From positions 992,001 through 1,056,000 of the forward strand of contig NZ_CP039290.1 of assembly GCF_004798705.1 (NCBI RefSeq): DNA of 64,000 bases, read 5' to 3'. The notes below the pieces were generated by a model. The model was given only the letters and a program-made list of their open reading frames with translations, was not told the origin of the DNA and did not search any database. The position numbers were made by a program, and so were the translations under genes. Of this stretch, positions 41,255 through 49,838 are shown piece by piece. The first letter of the stretch is position 1, and the number at the start of each line of letters is the position of its first letter. This DNA is from Arthrobacter sp. PAMC25564 (GTDB lineage Bacteria > Actinomycetota > Actinomycetes > Actinomycetales > Micrococcaceae).

Positions 41255-43024
41255 GTGTCAGATATCGAAGTTCCCGTCCTTATTGTTGGCGGTGGCGGGG
41301 CCGGACTTACGGCTTCGATGCTCCTGTCCGATCTGGGCATTGAGCATTTGCTGGTCAGTGCCCTGCCCGGCACATCCACCTTGCCCAAGGCGCACGTCAT
41401 CAACCAGCGTTCCATGGAGATCTACCGCAAACTCGGGGTGGCCGGGGACATCTACGAGGCGGGAACCCCGCCGGAAGCGATGGCCAGGACCGCATGGTAT
41501 GCGGGCTTGAATGGGGAGGACCCCGTCTACGGGCGGGAGATTGCCAGCCAGGAGGCGTGGGGAGCCGGCTACACGGACCCGGACTACATCGCCGCCAGCC
41601 CATGCCGGATGACGAATCTGCCCCAGCTGCGCCTGGAGCCTGTTCTCCTTGCGCACGCCAAGCGGAAGAGCCCGGAATCGATCCGGTTCAACCACGAGCT
41701 GCTTTCGTTCACCCAGGACGACGACGGCGTCAGCTCCACAGTCCTGAACAAGGACACCGGCGAGACGTATACGGTCCGGAGCGAGTATCTCTACGGGTGC
41801 GACGGCGGCCGCAAGGTCGGCGCCGAAGCGGGCATAGAACTGCTTGGCCAGCGCAACATCCTCTACACCGTCTCGGTGCACTTCACGGCGGACCTCAGCA
41901 AGTACCTGAAGGATCCCAGCGTCCTGATCAACTGGATGTGGCCCGCCCACACCGGCCTGCTGACCCTCCTCGTGGCGATGGGACCCGACAGCTGGGGGCC
42001 AGGCTCGCAGGAATGGGTCTTCCACGAGAACTACGCCTTCGACGACAACAGGGTGGCCGACGACGACGCCCTGATCGCGAACATGAAGCACGCGCTCGGA
42101 CTGCCGGATCTTGAGCCCACCGTCCACAAGATCAGCCGCTGGACCTTTGAGGCCCTGGTCGCCGAGCGATTCCAGGAAGGCCGGGTGTTCCTGCTCGGGG
42201 ACGCCGCGCACCGCCACGGCCCCACGGGCGGCCTGGGCCTGAATACCGCCATCCAGGACGCCTACAACTTGTGCTGGAAGACCGCCGCGGTCCTGGGCGC
42301 CCAGGCCTCGCCGGCCCTGCTGGAGAGCTACCAGGCCGAGCGGCAGCCGGTGGCCGCCACCAATGTCCGCCGTTCCACGGAGAACGCCATGAACCACATG
42401 GCCATCGGGGAGGCCCTCGGTGTCAGTCCGGCCAACAGCACCGCGGACAACCTGGCCTCCTTGCATCGGGTCTGGAGCGAGGACCCGGCCGACGACGACT
42501 TCCGTGCCGCGTTGAGCGCAACGATAGCGGCCCAGTCCATGGAGTTCCGGGAACACAACATTGAGGCCGGATTCCGCTACGATTCGGCCGCCATTGTGCC
42601 CGACGGCAGCCAGGAACCGGAACCGATCGATGACATCCGGATCTATCAGCCCTCGACGCGTCCGGGCTCCCCGCTGCCGCACGCCTGGCTCGAGGACCAC
42701 CGCGGCAACCGCTCCGCGGTCCAGGACCTGGGTGGCGCCGGCGAATACATCCTTATCGCGGGCGAAGAGGGCCGGGAGTGGGTCGAGGCGGCCGGCCGCA
42801 TCGCCTCGGAGCAGGGCCTGGCGCTGAAAGCCTTCACGGTGGGGCACTCCAGCGGGGACTACCTCGATCCCCGTTGCGCGTGGATCCGGGACCGCGGCCA
42901 CACCGCCACCGGAGCCATTCTGGTCCGGCCGGATAAGTTCATTGCATTCCGGGCCGACAAGGCAGGGGACTCTCCGGAGGAGGACCTCCGGCAGGCCTTC
43001 CTCTCCATCGCCGGCCGCGCCTAG
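41255..43024 (+). CDS. FAD-dependent aromatic hydroxylase, TfdB-like
   Basis: 589 residues. GTG at 41255 behind GGAGGA; a GTG at 41243 is less suitable because it overlaps that ribosome site. FAD motif VPVLIVGGGGAGLTASMLLSDLGIE, and GDAAHRHGPTGGLGLNTAIQDAYNLCWK, which is close to phenol / 2,4-dichlorophenol hydroxylases. C-terminal thioredoxin-like domain. It hydroxylates a phenol with NAD(P)H and O2. Divergent from the VOC operon and probably its upstream enzyme. A strong terminator follows. Confidence 0.88.
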   Translation: MSDIEVPVLIVGGGGAGLTASMLLSDLGIEHLLVSALPGTSTLPKAHVINQRSMEIYRKLGVAGDIYEAGTPPEAMARTAWYAGLNGEDPVYGREIASQEAWGAGYTDPDYIAASPCRMTNLPQLRLEPVLLAHAKRKSPESIRFNHELLSFTQDDDGVSSTVLNKDTGETYTVRSEYLYGCDGGRKVGAEAGIELLGQRNILYTVSVHFTADLSKYLKDPSVLINWMWPAHTGLLTLLVAMGPDSWGPGSQEWVFHENYAFDDNRVADDDALIANMKHALGLPDLEPTVHKISRWTFEALVAERFQEGRVFLLGDAAHRHGPTGGLGLNTAIQDAYNLCWKTAAVLGAQASPALLESYQAERQPVAATNVRRSTENAMNHMAIGEALGVSPANSTADNLASLHRVWSEDPADDDFRAALSATIAAQSMEFREHNIEAGFRYDSAAIVPDGSQEPEPIDDIRIYQPSTRPGSPLPHAWLEDHRGNRSAVQDLGGAGEYILIAGEEGREWVEAAGRIASEQGLALKAFTVGHSSGDYLDPRCAWIRDRGHTATGAILVRPDKFIAFRADKAGDSPEEDLRQAFLSIAGRA

Positions 43025-43051
43025 CAAGCGGGTCGGCTCCCGGGTTGAACA

Positions 43052-43095
43052 GCGAAGGGCGGTTGCGGAACCTGAGTTCCGCAACCGCCCTTCGC
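43052..43095. terminator. Bidirectional terminator
   Basis: Perfect 20-bp stem (GCGAAGGGCGGTTGCGGAAC and its complement) with loop CTGA between convergent genes ending at 43024 and 43146. Confidence 0.85.
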
Positions 43096-43145
43096 CGTTG
43101 GGCGGGTCCCGGAGTGCATTGAGAGCCGTCAGTCGGAGCGTGCCC

Positions 43146-44363
43146 TCAACTCAGGCGCTCGATCACCATCGCCATTCCCTGGCCGCCGCCGACGCACATC
43201 GTGGCCAGCCCGAACTGCTGGTCGCGCGTGGCCAGCCCGTTGATCAGGCTGGTGAGCAGACGGACCCCGGTGGCACCAAACGGATGGCCCAGGGCAATGG
43301 CGCCCCCATGCGGGTTCAGCTGTTCGTCGATGTCGATGCCAAGCTGGCGGGCCGAGGGAAGAACCTGGGCCGCGAACGCTTCGTTGAGTTCGACGATGCC
43401 GATGTCCTTGATGCCCAGTCCCACCCGCCGGAGGGCCATCCGGCTCGCCTCCACGGGACCCAGCCCCATGATCTCGGGCGACAGGCCGGTCACTCCCGTG
43501 GAGACGATGCGTGCCAGCGGCGTCAGTCCATAGTCGCGGGCCAGTTCCGCAGACACGATGACCGACCCGGCAGCCCCGTCATTGAGCGGGCAGGCATTAC
43601 CTGCTGTGACGGTGCCGTCTTCCCTGAACACGGGTTTCAACCCGGCCAGCTTCTCGGCTGTGGTGCCCGGCCGCGGGCCGTCGTCTACGCTGAACGCCTG
43701 TCCGCCGGGGCCGGTCACGGGGATGATTTCGCGGGCAAAGAACCCGTTCGCGGCAGACGCGACTGCCCGCTGCTGGGAGCGGGCGGCAAACGCGTCCATC
43801 TCGGACCGCGTTGTCCCGGTCAGTGTGGCCACGTTTTCTGCCGTGTGGCCCATGGATATGTAGTAGTCCGGGAGCAGGCCGTCGAGCCGCGGATCGGACC
43901 ACGTTGCACCCGTGGACACGAGGCGGGCCGTCCGCGCCGATGCTTCTGCGAAAACGGGGTTGGCGGCCTCCCGGTTTTCTCCGTACCGGGAGACGCACTC
44001 CACGCCTCCCACCAGATATCCGCGGCCCTCACCGGCACGGATGGCGTGGAAGGCCATCCGGGCGCCCTGGAGGGACGACGCGCAGTACCGGTTGACGGTG
44101 GTTCCGGGCAACAGATCGGCGCCCAGCTGCACCGCGACCCGCCGGGCCATGTTCCAGCCGTGCTCGTCCTGGGGCTGGGCACAGCCCAGATGCAGGTCTT
44201 CGAACTCGCTCAGGGGCAGGTCGGGAACTTTCGCCAGGACTCCGGCGAAGACCTCGGCGGCCAGGTCGTCGGGGCGGATGGCAGTCAGGGTGCCTTTGCC
44301 GGCCCGGCCGATGGGGGAGCGACCGATGGCGACGATGACGGCGTCGTTGTCGTTGAGGGTCAT
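43146..44363 (-). CDS. Thiolase (acetyl-CoA acyltransferase)
   Basis: 405 residues. Catalytic Cys94 in NRYCASSLQGARMAF, His in GGAIALGHPFGATGVR, and Cys in CVGGGQGMAMVIE. It splits acetoacetyl-CoA (or another 3-ketoacyl-CoA) with CoA to acetyl-CoA. Its ATG overlaps the MhpA-like hydroxylase stop by 4 bp, so both are coupled. Together with the acetoacetate-CoA ligase it gives a route from acetoacetate to two acetyl-CoA. Confidence 0.92.
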   Translation of the reverse strand: MTLNDNDAVIVAIGRSPIGRAGKGTLTAIRPDDLAAEVFAGVLAKVPDLPLSEFEDLHLGCAQPQDEHGWNMARRVAVQLGADLLPGTTVNRYCASSLQGARMAFHAIRAGEGRGYLVGGVECVSRYGENREAANPVFAEASARTARLVSTGATWSDPRLDGLLPDYYISMGHTAENVATLTGTTRSEMDAFAARSQQRAVASAANGFFAREIIPVTGPGGQAFSVDDGPRPGTTAEKLAGLKPVFREDGTVTAGNACPLNDGAAGSVIVSAELARDYGLTPLARIVSTGVTGLSPEIMGLGPVEASRMALRRVGLGIKDIGIVELNEAFAAQVLPSARQLGIDIDEQLNPHGGAIALGHPFGATGVRLLTSLINGLATRDQQFGLATMCVGGGQGMAMVIERLS

Positions 44364-46054
44364 AGTGCCGCGCTCCCGGAATGTACGCCCTTATCAAGGG
44401 ACAGGCTGGCACCGAGGCCCGTGATGAGACTTTGGAGCTCCGGGAGGGTCACGGCGCCGTCGTAGACGTAGAAGTCCGGACGGAACAGTTGGGCAATGTG
44501 GCCGTAGCCGGCGAGGTATTCCAGATACCGGTTGCCGGTGTCCTGCACGGTCAGGACGCCATCGGGCGCAGCCGTCGTCGTTTCCGGGCGTAGCTCCGCT
44601 GGGAGCGCCGACCCCGGCGGCAGAACGCGGACAACCCAGCCGGTGATCCCCTCCGGGAACGAACCGGCAAGTTCGACGGCGGCTTCCGGGCCGACCGCTG
44701 ATCCGTCGCATATCAGGGTGAAGCCGCCGAACGTGCGCCGGTCCAGCAGGTCCGTGACGCCGTCGGCAAACCTGACGCGTGCCTGCATGCCGATGATTCC
44801 CGCCACGGTGGAAGCGAGCGGGTCACCTCCCGGGAAGGCGCCGCGGCCCAGCCGCTCCGGCGGGATGGGCGGAAGAGCCGACACCGGGTCCGGGCCGTTG
44901 GCCAGGAAGTGCGCATCCCGCGCCGCCACCGCAGCCGGATCGGTTTCGCAGATGACCTTGCCCAGTTCGACCGACATGCCAATGGCGTGCTGGACGTGCG
45001 CTGAACGTTCCGAATCGTAGCTGTCCAGCAGCGCGTCCCCGGCGGCGCCCTGGAGCGCAAGGTCCAGCTTCCAGGCCAGGTTCACCGCGTCCCGCACCCC
45101 GCTGACCATGCCCTGGCCGAAGAACGGCGGCATCTGGTGGGCCGCATCGCCGGCCAGGAAGATCCGGCCGTCGCGCCAGGACGAGGCGTACCGGGCCTGG
45201 AAGGTATAGAGGGCCCGGCGTTCCAGCGCCGCATTTGCGGGGCTGACGCCCCACGGTTCGAGAAGGCTCCACGCCGTTTCGTCGGTGTCAAAGGTTTTGA
45301 GGTTGTCCTGCGGCATCCGCATGAATTCGAAGCGGCGCCTGCCGGGTCCGCCGTTGACGGCCGAGGTGGGGCGGACGGGATCGCACACCTGCAGGTTGTC
45401 CGGCACCCAGTCCCGGTGCTCTTTCGGCAGGATGTCCACTATCAGCCAGTCGTAGAAGAATCCCAGGTCGGTGACGGCGGTGTTCATGTACTGGCGGACG
45501 AAGCTCCTGGCCCCGTCGCAGCCCACGATGTACCGGGCGCGCAGTTTCTTGTGTTTGAGCGTGGGGCTGGTGATGGCGAGGGTGGCGTGGTCTTCGCCCT
45601 GTTCGATGCCCACCGCTTCGGTGCCGCGCAGGACCCGGATATTGGGGAAGTCCCCGGCCCGCCGGCGCAGCCGGTCCTCCAAGGATGGCTGGTTGAACAT
45701 GGTGGATTCGGGCCAGCCCTGGGGGCCCTCCAGGGGGAACCTGAACTGCAGCAGGGTTTCCCGCGCTGCGTTCTGCCACTCATAGATATCCGAGGCCGAG
45801 GAGAACTCGGCCATGAAGTCGGCCAGCCCGAGGCCGTCAAGGACCCTGGATATGTCGCCGTCGTAGTGGACGGCGCGGGGAAGCGGATAGGGTTCGGTCT
45901 GTTTTTCGACGACGACGACGTCATGCCCGTTCCGGGCCAGCAACAGTGCCAGCACCTGGCCCACGGGTCCAAGCCCGACAATTGCCACGTCGTGGACGCG
46001 GGTCGTGACGGCGGTCTCCGGTATGTCCGAAGGGTTTGCTGCGTAATCTGACAT
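44360..46054 (-). CDS. FAD-dependent hydroxylase, MhpA-like
   Basis: 564 residues from ATG 46054 with GGGAGAA upstream. FAD motif VAIVGLGPVGQVLALLLARNGHDVVVVEK, and GDAAHQMPPFFGQGMVSGVRDAVNLAWKL, the hallmark of 3-(3-hydroxyphenyl)propionate hydroxylases. It hydroxylates a phenolic ring next to a side chain with NADH and O2. Its promoter carries the shared motif copy C, and it is divergent from the GntR regulator. The second hydroxylase of this pathway; which substrate each takes is not evident. Confidence 0.88.
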   Translation of the reverse strand: MSDYAANPSDIPETAVTTRVHDVAIVGLGPVGQVLALLLARNGHDVVVVEKQTEPYPLPRAVHYDGDISRVLDGLGLADFMAEFSSASDIYEWQNAARETLLQFRFPLEGPQGWPESTMFNQPSLEDRLRRRAGDFPNIRVLRGTEAVGIEQGEDHATLAITSPTLKHKKLRARYIVGCDGARSFVRQYMNTAVTDLGFFYDWLIVDILPKEHRDWVPDNLQVCDPVRPTSAVNGGPGRRRFEFMRMPQDNLKTFDTDETAWSLLEPWGVSPANAALERRALYTFQARYASSWRDGRIFLAGDAAHQMPPFFGQGMVSGVRDAVNLAWKLDLALQGAAGDALLDSYDSERSAHVQHAIGMSVELGKVICETDPAAVAARDAHFLANGPDPVSALPPIPPERLGRGAFPGGDPLASTVAGIIGMQARVRFADGVTDLLDRRTFGGFTLICDGSAVGPEAAVELAGSFPEGITGWVVRVLPPGSALPAELRPETTTAAPDGVLTVQDTGNRYLEYLAGYGHIAQLFRPDFYVYDGAVTLPELQSLITGLGASLSLDKGVHSGSAAL

Positions 46055-46111
46055 GCGATTTTCTCCCTTGAAACCATGCCGGCCTGCGTTGAAGTGACGG
46101 GGGTCATGGCA

Positions 46112-46154
46112 AGCATTGCAGAGATTCTTCATGTATTCAAGAATTATCGAAAAT
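46112..46154 (-). promoter_or_regulatory. Promoter with shared motif, copy C (MhpA-like gene)
   Basis: On the minus strand: ATTTTCGATAATTCTTGAAT, candidate -35 TTGAAT (complement of 46135-46140), 17-bp spacer, -10 AATGCT (46112-46117). The TTTTCGATAAT block matches copies A and B. It lies in the gap shared with the divergent GntR gene, which may autoregulate here. Confidence 0.58.
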
Positions 46155-46188
46155 TCCCCGATTCGCGGACATCGACTATCGTGGAACC

Positions 46189-46887
46189 ATGGCAACCAAT
46201 TCCAGCGGCTCGACACTGACCGAGCATGTCTACGAACAGCTTCGTGCCGGCATCCTCAAGGGCCGCTACCTTCCGGGCAGCCCGCTGCGTCTGGCTGCGT
46301 TGTCCAAGGAGTTCGGCGTCAGCATGGCCGTGGTCCGCGAAGCCCTCGTCCGCCTGGCTGAACAGCACCTGGTAGCACTGGCACCCAACCAGGGTTTCAG
46401 GGTCATCACCATCTCCCGGGGTGACCTGATCGACCTGACCGATCTGCGGATCCGGCTCGAAGGCCTGGCCTTGCGGCGGTCCATCGAGTCCGGGGATATG
46501 GGGTGGGAGGCCAATGTCGTCGCAACGCACCACCGGCTGGAGCGGGCACCCCTGACGCATCCGGGCGAACCTGGCACCACCGAGGAGTGGAGCGCGGCCC
46601 ACGCGGCTTTCCATGACGCCCTGGGTGTCGGCTGCGGCAGCCCGCGTCTGATTGCTTTCACCCGCACGCTGCGCGACAGCTCGGAGTTGTACCGCCAGCT
46701 TTCCGGAACGGCGGTGGTGGGAAGCCGCGATGTGAAGGGCGAACACCGGGAGCTGATGGAGCTGGCCACGGCCCGCAAAGCCGACGAGGCGGTCGAGTCG
46801 CTCCGCCGGCACCTGCAGCGGACCACAGACGCCTTGCTGGGGTCCGTCCTCGCTGAGCCGGCGTCAACCGCAGCGGGCGCCAGATAA
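46189..46887 (+). CDS. GntR family regulator, FadR/FCD subfamily
   Basis: 232 residues. Winged helix (about 5-75) with VYEQLRAGILKGRYLPGSPL and GVSMAVVREALVRLAEQHLV, then an FCD domain. Divergent from the MhpA-like hydroxylase and followed by an MFS gene with the same promoter motif. It is the likely regulator of promoters A, B and C at 41.2, 46.9 and 46.1 kb. Effector unknown. Confidence 0.9.
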   Translation: MATNSSGSTLTEHVYEQLRAGILKGRYLPGSPLRLAALSKEFGVSMAVVREALVRLAEQHLVALAPNQGFRVITISRGDLIDLTDLRIRLEGLALRRSIESGDMGWEANVVATHHRLERAPLTHPGEPGTTEEWSAAHAAFHDALGVGCGSPRLIAFTRTLRDSSELYRQLSGTAVVGSRDVKGEHRELMELATARKADEAVESLRRHLQRTTDALLGSVLAEPASTAAGAR

Positions 46888-46906
46888 TCACATGAGAATC
46901 ATCTAA

Positions 46907-46949
46907 TTTTCGAAAATCTCTTGTTTAACCATTGAAAGTCGGGCACTCT
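46907..46949 (+). promoter_or_regulatory. Promoter with shared motif, copy B (MFS gene)
   Basis: TTTTCGAAAATCTCTTGTTTA (46907-46927), candidate -35 TTGTTT and CACTCT (46944-46949) 17 bp on. Matches copy A at 16-18 of 21 positions by eye and keeps the same geometry. Confidence 0.6.
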
Positions 46950-47005
46950 GGGCTGACGACAGGCGCGCGGACCACCGCGCCCCGCGACCCAGCAAAGGGA
47001 TCTCA

Positions 47006-48247
47006 ATGGCGATTCTCCCGACCCCCACAGGCTCCATCGCGAATGGAGCCGCCCCCGCATCCTCCGGGCGTTCAGGCACAACGCTGCAGGGCATCCTGCT
47101 CCTGATCGGAAGCTGCCTTCCCGTGCTCGGTGCCGTCCTGCTGGCACCGTCCCTTCCGAATCTCATGCAGGTTTTCGCCGCCACCCCCGGCGTGGCTGTT
47201 CTCGTGCCGATGATCCTGACGGTGCCCGCCCTGATGGTGGCCATCGTGGCTCCCATGGCAGGTGCCGTGGCAGACAAGGTCGGACGCAAGCAGGTGCTGG
47301 TGGTGGCAATGATTGCTTACGCCGTCCTCGGTGTGGCCCCGTTCTTCATGGACAGCCTTGAGGCCATTGTTGTGACCAGGGTGGGCGTCGGCATCTGCGA
47401 GGGCTTCATCATGACGTGCTGCACCACGCTCCTGGGCGACTACTACTCGGCGCAGCGCCGCAACAAGTACCTTTCATTGCAGACTGTCATCACCACCATC
47501 AGTGCCACGGTCTTCCTGGCAGCCGGCGGCGCGCTGGGCTCAATGAGCTGGCGTGCGCCGTTCTGGCTCTACGCCATCAGCATTGTGATCGCCGTGCCGA
47601 TGATGTTTGTGCTCTGGGAACCGGTGAAACAGCCCACCAAACAGCTCCGCCAGGCAGTGCCGTGGAACCTGATCATCCGGCCCGCCCTTGTGACTCTGTT
47701 CGGCGGCATCGTGTTCTATACCCTCGTCGTCCACCTTTCATTCCTGCTCGCCGGCCAGGGGCTGACGGACATCGGGGGCATCGGCCTGATGGCCGCGCTG
47801 GCTTCGCTGGCTACGGCCATCGGCGCCTTCTCCTTCCGCACCGTCAGTAAATTCGGACCGCACCGGCTCATGCCGGCCGCATTCGGCCTGACCGCCGTGG
47901 GATTCATCGTGATCTGGTTCGCGGGCAGCGTTCCGGCAGTCATGACGGGAGCCGTGCTGGCCAGTGCCGGCGCTGGGCTGCTGCTGCCGACGCTGCTTAC
48001 CTGGGCGGTGAACCTGCTGGCTCTCGAGGTCCGGGGAACCGGTACCGGCATCTGGACCAGCGCCCTCTGGATCGGCCAGTTCGTCTCACCGTTCATCATC
48101 GCCGCGCTGGGGGCGGCGGCCGGAGGCATGCCCGCCGCCGTCGGGATCCTGGGCATTGCCGCCGGGGCCGCCGCGGTGGTCAGCGTTTTTGCCCCCGGCA
48201 AGTCTGTCCGCATGGCAGCGGCCACCCCCTCGGTCCCGGTGAACTGA
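47006..48247 (+). CDS. MFS transporter
   Basis: 413 residues, about 12 membrane helices. MFS motif between helices 2 and 3: AGAVADKVGRKQVLVVAMIAY. Likely imports the aromatic acid used by the neighbouring hydroxylases, or exports a toxic intermediate. It shares its promoter motif with the two hydroxylase genes and overlaps the next start by 1 bp. Confidence 0.88.
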   Translation: MAILPTPTGSIANGAAPASSGRSGTTLQGILLLIGSCLPVLGAVLLAPSLPNLMQVFAATPGVAVLVPMILTVPALMVAIVAPMAGAVADKVGRKQVLVVAMIAYAVLGVAPFFMDSLEAIVVTRVGVGICEGFIMTCCTTLLGDYYSAQRRNKYLSLQTVITTISATVFLAAGGALGSMSWRAPFWLYAISIVIAVPMMFVLWEPVKQPTKQLRQAVPWNLIIRPALVTLFGGIVFYTLVVHLSFLLAGQGLTDIGGIGLMAALASLATAIGAFSFRTVSKFGPHRLMPAAFGLTAVGFIVIWFAGSVPAVMTGAVLASAGAGLLLPTLLTWAVNLLALEVRGTGTGIWTSALWIGQFVSPFIIAALGAAAGGMPAAVGILGIAAGAAAVVSVFAPGKSVRMAAATPSVPVN

Positions 48248-48669
48248 TGGCTACGGCAGGCGGCGCAGCAACAGTCCACAAAGCCGGCCATGCCAGCCCG
48301 GCCGCGGAAGAAGAAGTGCGCCGGGCCGAAGAGCGGCGCTTCGCAGCGCTGGTCAACGAAGACATCGACACCTTCGATGAGCTCTGTGACGACCGCTTCA
48401 TCTACACGCATTCCACCGGCCACCGGGACAGCAAATCATCCTTCTCGGCGGCATGCCGGAGCGGTCTGATCCGCTACCACCGGATCGAGGCTACCGCCGA
48501 ACAAATAGTGCTGGCCGGGGATTGCGCCGTGGTCACAGGCTCCATGGAGGCCGAACTGTCCGTGTCCGGAGCCCCGCGCACGGTCCGCAATCTCTCGACC
48601 TCCGTCTGGGTCCGCGAAGCCGGGGCCTGGAAGCTGTTGGCGTCCCAGTTGACGGCCGCCCAGGCTTAA
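48247..48669 (+). CDS. NTF2-like / nuclear transport factor 2 family protein
   Basis: 140 residues, SnoaL/DUF4440-type cone fold: EERRFAALVNEDIDTFDELCDDRFIYTHSTGHRDSKSSF, then VVTGSMEAELSVSGAPRTVRNLSTSVWVREAGAWKLLASQLT. Members include ketosteroid-isomerase-like enzymes and small-molecule binders. Co-transcribed with the MFS gene. It may isomerise or bind a ring-cleavage intermediate; no catalytic pair can be named confidently. Confidence 0.75.
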   Translation: MATAGGAATVHKAGHASPAAEEEVRRAEERRFAALVNEDIDTFDELCDDRFIYTHSTGHRDSKSSFSAACRSGLIRYHRIEATAEQIVLAGDCAVVTGSMEAELSVSGAPRTVRNLSTSVWVREAGAWKLLASQLTAAQA

Positions 48670-48695
48670 CGCCGGGCGCTCTGTCGTCGGCATCG

Positions 48696-48736
48696 AGCGC
48701 CTCCCGGCCGGAATCTCCGGCCGGGAGGCGCTTTTT
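48696..48736 (+). terminator. Rho-independent terminator
   Basis: Perfect 16-bp stem AGCGCCTCCCGGCCGG / CCGGCCGGGAGGCGCT, loop AATCT, followed by a run of T (48732-48736). Ends the MFS-NTF2 unit. Confidence 0.92.
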
Positions 48737-48781
48737 GCCGTTTCGCCGGGAACCTCAATTTTTGGATGCAGAAATAAATCA

Positions 48782-48810
48782 TTGACATTTTCAAGGATCT
48801 GGTTTCTTAT
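48782..48810 (+). promoter_or_regulatory. Promoter of the phd-type operon
   Basis: Consensus -35 TTGACA (48782-48787), 17-bp spacer, -10 TCTTAT (48805-48810), in an AT-rich pocket after the terminator. Transcription would start about 70 bp upstream of phdD. Confidence 0.6.
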
Positions 48811-48889
48811 TGAGGGAGTCAAGGGAGATGCGCATCACGTGCCGGCTCCCCGGGATATCCGCCGCAAGGCGTACGCACTAAGGAGCAGC

Positions 48890-49837
48890 ATGAGCCTGTC
48901 AGGGAAAGTAGCAATCGTCACCGGAAGCGGCCGGGGCCTGGGCCTGGCTTACGCCCGGGAACTCGCCCGCCAGGGTGCCGCCGTCGTGATCAACGACGTC
49001 GACGCCGACGTGGCCGCCGAAGCGGTCCGGACCATCGAGGCCGACGGCGGCCGCGCTGTCGCGGTCGTCGCTCCGGTCGGCAGCACCGAAGTGGCCAAGC
49101 TCCTGGTGGAGGAAGCCGTGAAGGCTTTCGGCCGGCTGGATATCCTGGTCACCAACGCCGGTATCCTGCGGGACAAGTCCCTGCTGAAGATGACGGACGA
49201 GGACTTCGACCTCGTGATCAACGTCCACCTCAAGGGCACCTTCACCTGCGCCCGCGAAGCTTTCGCCTATTTCAAGGAGCACGGCATCGCCGGCCGCATC
49301 ATCACCATCGGCTCGCCGACCGGGCAGCGCGGGAACTTCGGCCAGACCAACTACGCCGCGGCGAAGGCCGGGATTGTCGGTATGGTCCGCACCTGGGCGC
49401 TGGAAATGAAGAAGGCCGGCGTCACCGCCAACGCCGTGATCCCGGTGGCGGCCACGGCCATGACCAAGACTGTCCCGTACTTCCAGAAGGCCGTCGAAGC
49501 GGATGAGCGCGGCGAGGCCATGCCGGCCTTCTTCCGCCACGAGCTCGGCTTCGGCACGGCCGACGACGTCGCCGGGCTCATTGCCTTCCTCGCCTCCGAC
49601 GAGGCGGCCGGGATCACCGGCCAGGCCATCGGCGCGGGCGGGGACCGCCTGCAGCTCTGGACCCATCCCGACGCCGCCGCCACCGAATACCGCGAGGGCG
49701 GCTGGCGCTATGCGGACCTGGTGGAGGACTTCGACCGGCTCTTCGGCGACAAGCTGCAGAGCGTCGGCGAGGAATTCCTGCCGCTCCCGGAAGACCTGTT
49801 GCCCGAAGCCGCCCAGTCCGCAGCACAGGTCCGCTGA
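48890..49837 (+). CDS. phdD: SDR 3-hydroxyacyl-CoA dehydrogenase, phdD/couN-like
   Basis: 315 residues from ATG 48890 behind AAGGAG; the frame extends upstream to 48782 but lacks a ribosome site there. Cofactor motif VTGSGRGLGLAYARELARQGA and NYAAAKAG catalytic block, with an extended C-terminus like 17-beta-HSD4-type enzymes. By cluster comparison it oxidises the 3-hydroxy-3-arylpropanoyl-CoA to the beta-keto thioester. First gene of the operon. Confidence 0.85.
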   Translation: MSLSGKVAIVTGSGRGLGLAYARELARQGAAVVINDVDADVAAEAVRTIEADGGRAVAVVAPVGSTEVAKLLVEEAVKAFGRLDILVTNAGILRDKSLLKMTDEDFDLVINVHLKGTFTCAREAFAYFKEHGIAGRIITIGSPTGQRGNFGQTNYAAAKAGIVGMVRTWALEMKKAGVTANAVIPVAATAMTKTVPYFQKAVEADERGEAMPAFFRHELGFGTADDVAGLIAFLASDEAAGITGQAIGAGGDRLQLWTHPDAAATEYREGGWRYADLVEDFDRLFGDKLQSVGEEFLPLPEDLLPEAAQSAAQVR

Positions 49838-49838
49838 G

